This document shows positions 7,151-10,875 of a stretch of DNA of 10,875 nt, in pieces. This DNA is from JACCUZ01 sp038246575. GTDB lineage: Bacteria > Actinomycetota > Actinomycetes > JACCUZ01. The DNA is taken from assembly GCA_038246575.1 (NCBI GenBank), contig JBBRVU010000144.1, positions 1-10,875 on the forward strand, read 5' to 3'. The first letter of the stretch is position 1. Each line of letters begins with the position of its first letter. The notes below the pieces were generated by a model, which had not been told where the DNA came from, made no database searches, and saw only the letters and a program-made list of their open reading frames with translations. The position numbers were made by a program, and so were the translations under genes.

Positions 7151-7838
7151 GCGCGCTCGCCTCGTCCGTCACCAGCGAGCCGTCCCGCAGCGCCACGACG
7201 CTATCCATCCGGATCGCGACGTCGGGGTCGTGCGTGACCACGACGAGTGCGGCACCCATCTCGCGCGAGGTCGCCAACAACAGGTCGATGACAACGGCGG
7301 AGTTGGCTGCGTCCAGCGCCCCGGTGGGCTCGTCTGCAAGCACGACCATCGGGGCCTTGACGATCGCCCGCGCCACCGCGACCCGCTGGCGCTGCCCGCC
7401 GGAGAGCTGGTCGGGCAGCTTGTCCAGGTGTGCGGCGAGATCCAGCCGGTCGAGAATGTCGCGGCACCGGTCGGACTCGTCGTCGGGGTCGACCAGGGCG
7501 AGGCCCAGCGCCACGTTCTCCAGCACCGTGAGGAACGGCAGCAGGTTGTCGGCCTGGAACACCAGGCCGAGGTGGCGCCGGCGGAGATTGGCGAGCTCGG
7601 TCGCACCGAGGCCGCCGATCGGTCGGCCTCCTACGAGCACCCGCCCTCGGGTCGGCCGTTCGAGACCGCCCATCAACGCAAGCAGCGTCGATTTGCCGCA
7701 TCCACTTGGACCGGTGACGGCGACGCTGCCCCCGGCCGGGACCGCCAGCGACACATCGGTGAGCACGTCGACCGACCCGCCTGGCACGTCGTAGCGCATC
7801 GACACCGACTCGACGCTGATCGCCACCGCGTCGGTCAC
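7140..7838 (-). CDS. ABC transporter ATP-binding protein 2 (MacB/LolD type)
   Basis: A 232-residue cytoplasmic ATPase expected to pair with the permease that follows. All motifs are canonical: Walker A GPSGCGKST (43-51), Q-loop Gln95 in LVFQADNLLPFLTVLENV, signature LSGGQRQRV (145-153), Walker B and D-loop VVLADEPTGALD with catalytic Glu170, and switch His203 in VVTHD. The NLLPFLTVLENV segment is typical of the LolD/MacB/FtsE class. The GTG at 7838 is chosen because it gives the standard N-terminus before SVSMRYD and a 4-bp GTGA overlap with the preceding gene. The longer frame to 7943 adds an Ala/Arg-rich stretch that is only an out-of-frame reading of ATPase 1. It overlaps the permease start by 11 bp. 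Confidence 0.95.
   Translation of the reverse strand: MTDAVAISVESVSMRYDVPGGSVDVLTDVSLAVPAGGSVAVTGPSGCGKSTLLALMGGLERPTRGRVLVGGRPIGGLGATELANLRRRHLGLVFQADNLLPFLTVLENVALGLALVDPDDESDRCRDILDRLDLAAHLDKLPDQLSGGQRQRVAVARAIVKAPMVVLADEPTGALDAANSAVVIDLLLATSREMGAALVVVTHDPDVAIRMDSVVALRDGSLVTDEASAHAG
7160..7163 (-). promoter_or_regulatory. Ribosome binding site for the permease
   Basis: GAGG on the minus strand, 9 nt before the permease ATG and inside the 3' end of ATPase 2. It supports the ATG at 7150. Confidence 0.5.
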
Positions 7839-8518
7839 TTCGTGGTCACCAGGCCGTCCCGCAGGTGCAGCCGGTGCTGCGCGCGCGCTGCGAGCTCCGC
7901 GCTGTGCGTGACGTAGAGCACGGTCAGGCCGCGCGAACGCCACGCCGCGAAGATGACGTCCATGACGTCTGCGGCCGTCGACTCGTCGAGCTCTCCGGCG
8001 ACCTCGTCCGCCAGCAGCAGGTCCGGTTCGTTGGCCATCGCCACGGCCAGGGAGACCCGCTGCGCCTCACCGCCGGACAGCCGGCGGGAGTGGTGGTCGA
8101 GTCGCCGACCCAGGCCCAGTCCGCCGAGGAGCTCCTTCGCCCGGGCCGTCGCGTGGCGGCCGCCCGCGAGGTCGATCGCCAGCTCCACGTTCTCGCGTTC
8201 GGTGAGGAAGGGGATCAGGTTGCCGCTCTGCAGCACGATGCCGATCCGGCGGGCCCGCAACCGCGCCCGGGCCGACTCGTCGAGCCCGGCCAGATCCTGT
8301 CCGTCGACGAGGACCCGCCCGGCGTCTGGGACCATCAGGCCGGCCATCAACGAGATGAGGGTGGACTTCCCGCTGCCAGAGACGCCGATGAGGCTGGTGG
8401 TCTCTCCCCGCGCCAAGGTCAGCTGCGCCCCGCTGAGCACCGTCGTCCGGGAGTCCCCGACGCCGTAGCTCTTGCTGGCGCCGTCGACGTGCACCAGCGA
8501 GGCCGACTCGACCGTCAC
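7835..8518 (-). CDS. ABC transporter ATP-binding protein 1, with variant Walker B/D-loop
   Basis: A 227-residue ATPase of the same class as its downstream neighbour but clearly a different sequence. Walker A is GVSGSGKST (45-53), the Q-loop Gln97 is in IVLQSGNLIPFLTERENV, the signature is LSGGEAQRV (147-155), and switch His205 is in YVTHS. After Walker B the usual DEPTGALD is DEVAGELD (171-178): the catalytic Glu172 is kept, but the Pro-Thr is replaced by Val-Ala. The GTG start at 8518 forms a 4-bp GTGA overlap with the lipoprotein stop, and the TGA stop forms the same overlap with ATPase 2. Two ATPases with one permease suggest an asymmetric heterodimer of nucleotide-binding subunits, in which this one may be the less typical site; that is inference. 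Alternatively, the two ATPases may form separate homodimers. Confidence 0.94.
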   Translation of the reverse strand: MTVESASLVHVDGASKSYGVGDSRTTVLSGAQLTLARGETTSLIGVSGSGKSTLISLMAGLMVPDAGRVLVDGQDLAGLDESARARLRARRIGIVLQSGNLIPFLTERENVELAIDLAGGRHATARAKELLGGLGLGRRLDHHSRRLSGGEAQRVSLAVAMANEPDLLLADEVAGELDESTAADVMDVIFAAWRSRGLTVLYVTHSAELAARAQHRLHLRDGLVTTK

Positions 8519-9450
8519 AGCGCCGCGGCCGGGGCGGATCCACCGAAGACCCTGGGCACCTGTGAGCTCGCATTCTTGTCGAGCTTGAGAGCCTCGGCGT
8601 TCGCTTCGTCGAGCCCTTGTGCACTGAGCATCGTCAGGTTCACCAGCTTCTCCAGGTCACGGTGCTGGCTCGCAGACCGCGGTGTGTTGAGCACCTGACC
8701 GACGCCCGGTGCGTAGTACTTGAACTCGTTGTCCGGGGCTGACGCCTTGCCCTCCCGGACGACGAGGACATCGGTGAAGCACTTGAACGGCACGCAGGTC
8801 CGCTGGCCGGACCTGACGACCTGCGCCACGTCCCCGTCCTCACCCGGCGGCCGCGCGATCGAGAAGGGCGGCGTCCCGGTCCGAGGATCGGCCGGCATCA
8901 GGATCCCCGGCTCGCCACCCTTCACTCCGGCAAGCCAGGCATCGCGGACCGCGACGAAGCTCCCGCCCTCGTACGCCTCGGTGTACGAGCCCAGGTACCA
9001 GACGCTGCCGTCGTTGTCCTCGGCGAAGTAGTCGAGCGACTCCTGGGTGATCTGTCCGGCGTCGACGTCCTGGTCCAGGACAGCGATGGTCCGCACGCCG
9101 TCGATCTCCTTCGAGACGCCAGTCACCGTGCTGATCACGCGATGCGGCACCCGACGGTGCCCGACGTCCGTGGCGCCCTCGCGCACCCACTGGGTCCCCG
9201 GCCTCAACGGCAGGTACGTGTTGGTGGCGCGGCCGGGAAGGCCGAAGTAGCCCGCGTCGTAGCCGGCTTGTCTCGCCGGGGCCGACTGCGCGGACTGCGA
9301 TCGTCCGGTGGCGGTCGCCGCCGCGTTCGGACTGGTGCCCGCCGCGACCCCGGCACCGCCGCCGCCACCGGCGCAACCGGCCACCAGAACGGCCGGAAGC
9401 AGCAACAGGGCGGCGCTACGCGCAACGTGCGCAGATCGGTCTCGTGTCAT
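8515..9450 (-). CDS. Secreted lipoprotein of unknown function, first gene of the ABC operon
   Basis: A 311-residue protein with a lipoprotein signal peptide: basic start (MTRDRSAHVAR), hydrophobic core, and lipobox LVAGC with the lipidated Cys26. A Gly-rich then Ala/Ser/Gln-rich linker (27-62) precedes a globular part (about 63-260) with TNTYLPLRPGTQWVREG (77-92), many Trp/Tyr/Gly-rich strands, and CVPFKC (219-224). I believe similar lipoproteins occur in other soil bacteria but cannot name a family. Cys219 and Cys224 are the only mature cysteines besides the lipid anchor and could form a disulfide. The ATG at 9450 is preferred to an in-frame TTG 9 nt upstream because the TTG lies inside the likely -10 box. 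Its position as first gene, overlapping ATPase 1 by 4 bp, suggests it works with the transporter as a substrate-binding, accessory or substrate protein. Confidence 0.88.
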   Translation of the reverse strand: MTRDRSAHVARSAALLLLPAVLVAGCAGGGGGAGVAAGTSPNAAATATGRSQSAQSAPARQAGYDAGYFGLPGRATNTYLPLRPGTQWVREGATDVGHRRVPHRVISTVTGVSKEIDGVRTIAVLDQDVDAGQITQESLDYFAEDNDGSVWYLGSYTEAYEGGSFVAVRDAWLAGVKGGEPGILMPADPRTGTPPFSIARPPGEDGDVAQVVRSGQRTCVPFKCFTDVLVVREGKASAPDNEFKYYAPGVGQVLNTPRSASQHRDLEKLVNLTMLSAQGLDEANAEALKLDKNASSQVPRVFGGSAPAAAL

Positions 9451-9457
9451 GCGGCGC

Positions 9458-9463
9458 AACGTA
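9458..9463 (-). promoter_or_regulatory. Candidate -10 element of a leaderless promoter for the lipoprotein-ABC operon
   Basis: On the minus strand TACGTT fits TAnnnT and is followed by 7 nt (GCGCCGC) and then the ATG at 9450. This is the arrangement of a leaderless transcript. No Shine-Dalgarno is present before the ATG and no clear -35 box is seen, which would fit a promoter needing an activator. Confidence 0.5.
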
Positions 9464-9482
9464 GCTCGGCGATCCTGACGCT

Positions 9483-9505
9483 AGGTTGAACATCGTGTTC
9501 AGCCT
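9483..9505. promoter_or_regulatory. Inverted repeat, candidate operator between divergent operons
   Basis: The core TGAACA-TCG-TGTTCA (9487-9501) is a perfect 6-3-6 palindrome. After one mismatched pair (T9486/G9502), three more pairs (AGG/CCT) extend it to 9483-9505. The centre at 9494 is 44 nt upstream of the predicted lipoprotein transcription start and 74 nt before the response-regulator start codon, a typical place for an activator site on the lipoprotein side. Confidence 0.5.
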
Positions 9506-9518
9506 GGAGTCAGGTTCG

Positions 9519-9571
9519 ATGCGCCACCGTGGTGCCAGATGAGCTGTATGGATGAGGCGAGGGCGCGGTGA
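9519..9571 (+). other. Two overlapping mini-ORFs upstream of the response regulator
   Basis: A 7-codon frame (MRHRGAR, 9519-9542) ends in a TGA that overlaps an ATG at 9539 (ATGA). The second, 10-codon frame (MSCMDEARAR, 9539-9571) ends in a TGA that overlaps the regulator GTG at 9568 (GTGA). Neither mini-ORF has a good ribosome binding site of its own. They may be chance, or leader peptides that couple translation to the regulator. Confidence 0.25.
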
Positions 9572-10236
9572 AGGTTCTGCTCGTCGAGGACGACGAGCGG
9601 ATCGCCGCGTCCGTCCGCCGCGGGCTGGTCGCCGAGGGCTTCTCGGTCGAGGTCTGCCTCGATGGCGACGAGGGTCTGTGGAAGGCGACCGAGTTCCGCT
9701 TCGACCTCGTGATCCTCGACCTGATGCTGCCGGGCCAGAGCGGTGTCGAGATCTGCCGCAAGCTTCGCGAGCAGGGCGACTGGACCCCGATCCTCGTGCT
9801 GACCGCGAAGGAGGGCGAGCTGGCCGAGACGCAGGCCCTCGATGCCGGCGCCGACGACTACGTCACCAAGCCGTTCTCCTTCCCCGTGCTGGTGGCCCAC
9901 GTCCGCGCCCTGTTGCGGCGATCAGCAGGGGGGTCCGTGCCGCCCATCCAGGTCGGCGACCTGCACCTGGACCCTGCCCAGCACCGCTGCTGGCGCGGTG
10001 ACACCGAGATCCGCCTCACCGCCCGGGAGTTCTCGGTGCTGGAGTACCTGATCCGCCGGGCCGGGCTCGTCATCGCCAAGTTCGAGCTGCTGGACGGCGT
10101 GTGGCAGTACGACTTCGACGGCGACCCGAACATCGTCGAGGTCTACATCCGCCGGCTCCGACGCAAGATCGACGAACCGTTCGGCCGGCGCGACATCGAG
10201 ACGGTGCGCGGAGCGGGATACCGGCTGGCGACGTGA
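9568..10236 (+). CDS. OmpR/PhoB-family response regulator
   Basis: A 222-residue DNA-binding regulator. The receiver domain (1-115) has the acidic pair Asp8/Asp9 in LLVEDDE, the phospho-acceptor Asp51 in LVILDLMLPG, Thr79 (LVLTA) and Lys101 (DDYVTKPFSFPVL). The winged-helix effector domain (about 126-222) has LTAREFSVLEYLIRRAG, the recognition-helix region NIVEVYIRRLRRKID, and the terminal hairpin ETVRGAGYRL. The GTG start at 9568 gives the standard MKVLLVEDD N-terminus; GAGG (9554-9557) is 10 nt upstream and GAGGG (9559-9563) only 4 nt. It is divergent from the lipoprotein-ABC operon and overlaps the kinase gene by 4 bp, so the kinase is its expected partner. The ABC operon and its own operon are the likely targets, by position only. 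Confidence 0.95.
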   Translation: MKVLLVEDDERIAASVRRGLVAEGFSVEVCLDGDEGLWKATEFRFDLVILDLMLPGQSGVEICRKLREQGDWTPILVLTAKEGELAETQALDAGADDYVTKPFSFPVLVAHVRALLRRSAGGSVPPIQVGDLHLDPAQHRCWRGDTEIRLTAREFSVLEYLIRRAGLVIAKFELLDGVWQYDFDGDPNIVEVYIRRLRRKIDEPFGRRDIETVRGAGYRLAT

Positions 10237-10875
10237 CGACCTACCAGCCGACTGAGACCGGTCGGCCACCGATGCTGCGCCGGTTCGCCACCATGCGCGC
10301 GCGGATCACGTTGATCGCGACAGCCGCCGTCGCGGTCATCCTGCTGGTCAGCGCATACGGGCTGGTGATCGCGCAGGGCCGGTTGCTGACCCGCGGCGTC
10401 GACGAGGCGCTGCGCCAGCGGGCCGACAACATCGAGCCGGACATCGCTCGCGGCAGCTACGAGACGGAGCTGCCCGGCGAGGGTGATCCCGAAGACTCCT
10501 TCCTCCAGGTGATCGACGGCCAGGGGCGCGTCGTTGCCGCCACCGCCAACGTGCGAGCCCTCGGCCCAGCCGCCGGACTCGTGCCATCGAGCCGCCGAAC
10601 CGCCATCGTGACCGTCAACCGGGTCATCGCCGGCGACGGGCAGTTCCGTGTGCTGTCCAGGAACGTCGGCGGGGGTCGGACCCTCGTGGTCGGGAAGAAC
10701 CTGGACGATGTCAACGAGGGCATCCACATCCTCTCGCTGCTGCTGGCCATCACCATCCCCCTCGTCATCGCACTGCTGGCCGGGCTCGTCTGGTGGCTGA
10801 CCGGCCGCACGCTGCGCAAGGTCGAGTCGATCCGCGCGGAGGTGGCCACCATCCACGGCGACCGGCTGGACCGCC
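10233..10875 (+). CDS. Sensor histidine kinase, 3'-truncated by window edge
   Basis: The frame starts at GTG 10233, overlapping the regulator stop as GTGA, and remains open to the window end, giving 214 residues. Helix 1 (about 25-47) and helix 2 (about 164-189) enclose an outer sensor segment of roughly 115 residues, which includes DSFLQVIDGQGRVVAATANV (89-108), a PAS/CACHE-like strand pattern often seen in actinobacterial kinases. After helix 2, TGRTLRKVESIRAEVATIHG begins a HAMP linker. The DHp domain with the phospho-His and the ATPase domain lie beyond the window, so kinase activity is inferred from context and the HAMP-like start. The extended outer segment differs from BceS-type kinases, which lack one and sense through the transporter; this kinase probably senses an envelope or external signal directly. 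Confidence 0.9.
   Translation, partial: MTTYQPTETGRPPMLRRFATMRARITLIATAAVAVILLVSAYGLVIAQGRLLTRGVDEALRQRADNIEPDIARGSYETELPGEGDPEDSFLQVIDGQGRVVAATANVRALGPAAGLVPSSRRTAIVTVNRVIAGDGQFRVLSRNVGGGRTLVVGKNLDDVNEGIHILSLLLAITIPLVIALLAGLVWWLTGRTLRKVESIRAEVATIHGDRLDR

Noticed and set aside
7839..7943. N-terminal extension of ATPase 2
   Set aside because: The extra 35 residues are Ala/Arg-rich, lie wholly within ATPase 1 in another frame, and are not part of the ABC fold.
9487..9501. LexA/SOS box
   Set aside because: The palindrome has GAAC and GTTC, but with a 5-nt gap instead of the 4-nt gap of the actinobacterial SOS box, and the flanking bases do not match.

Overview
The window is high-GC DNA (about 70% by eye) with strong G/C third-position bias, GTG starts, 4-bp GTGA gene overlaps and leaderless-type promoters. 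With an actinobacterial-style TreZ and a stand-alone pyrimidine reductase, this suggests an actinobacterial chromosome, perhaps a Nocardioidaceae-like soil or water organism; the genus is a guess. I see no phage, IS, tRNA, rRNA or CRISPR. Gene density is high: the largest gaps are 163, 117 and 63 bp.

Layout. (1) Bases 1-1577, plus strand: the 3' part of treZ (trehalose synthesis from maltodextrins), followed 2 bp later by a small GlsB/YeaQ/YmgE-type membrane protein. (2) 1597-2661, plus: a complete PilT-type retraction ATPase with a likely leaderless promoter; no other pilus gene is in view. (3) 2695-3870: a divergent pair, a DoxX-like four-helix membrane protein (minus) and a RibD-C/Rv2671-like pyrimidine reductase (plus). 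An 11-bp inverted repeat places the same element exactly 5 nt upstream of both start codons. (4) 4034-9450, minus: a tightly coupled four-gene operon transcribed as lipoprotein, ABC ATPase 1, ABC ATPase 2, then a large ten-helix FtsX/MacB-type permease whose first outer loop carries a DUF11-like domain. Junctions overlap by 4, 4 and 11 bp. (5) 9568-10875, plus and divergent from (4): an OmpR/PhoB response regulator and a sensor kinase, overlapping by 4 bp, the kinase cut by the window end.

The most interesting unit is 4034-10875: an envelope ABC system with two different nucleotide-binding subunits, one giant permease and a lipoprotein, divergent from a two-component system. The shared 117-bp intergenic region holds a palindrome (TGAACA-TCG-TGTTCA with further pairing) centred about 44 nt upstream of the predicted operon transcription start. 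By analogy with other regulator/MacB-FtsX modules, the kinase may sense an envelope condition and the regulator may control the ABC operon. This is inference from arrangement; the substrate or process is unknown.
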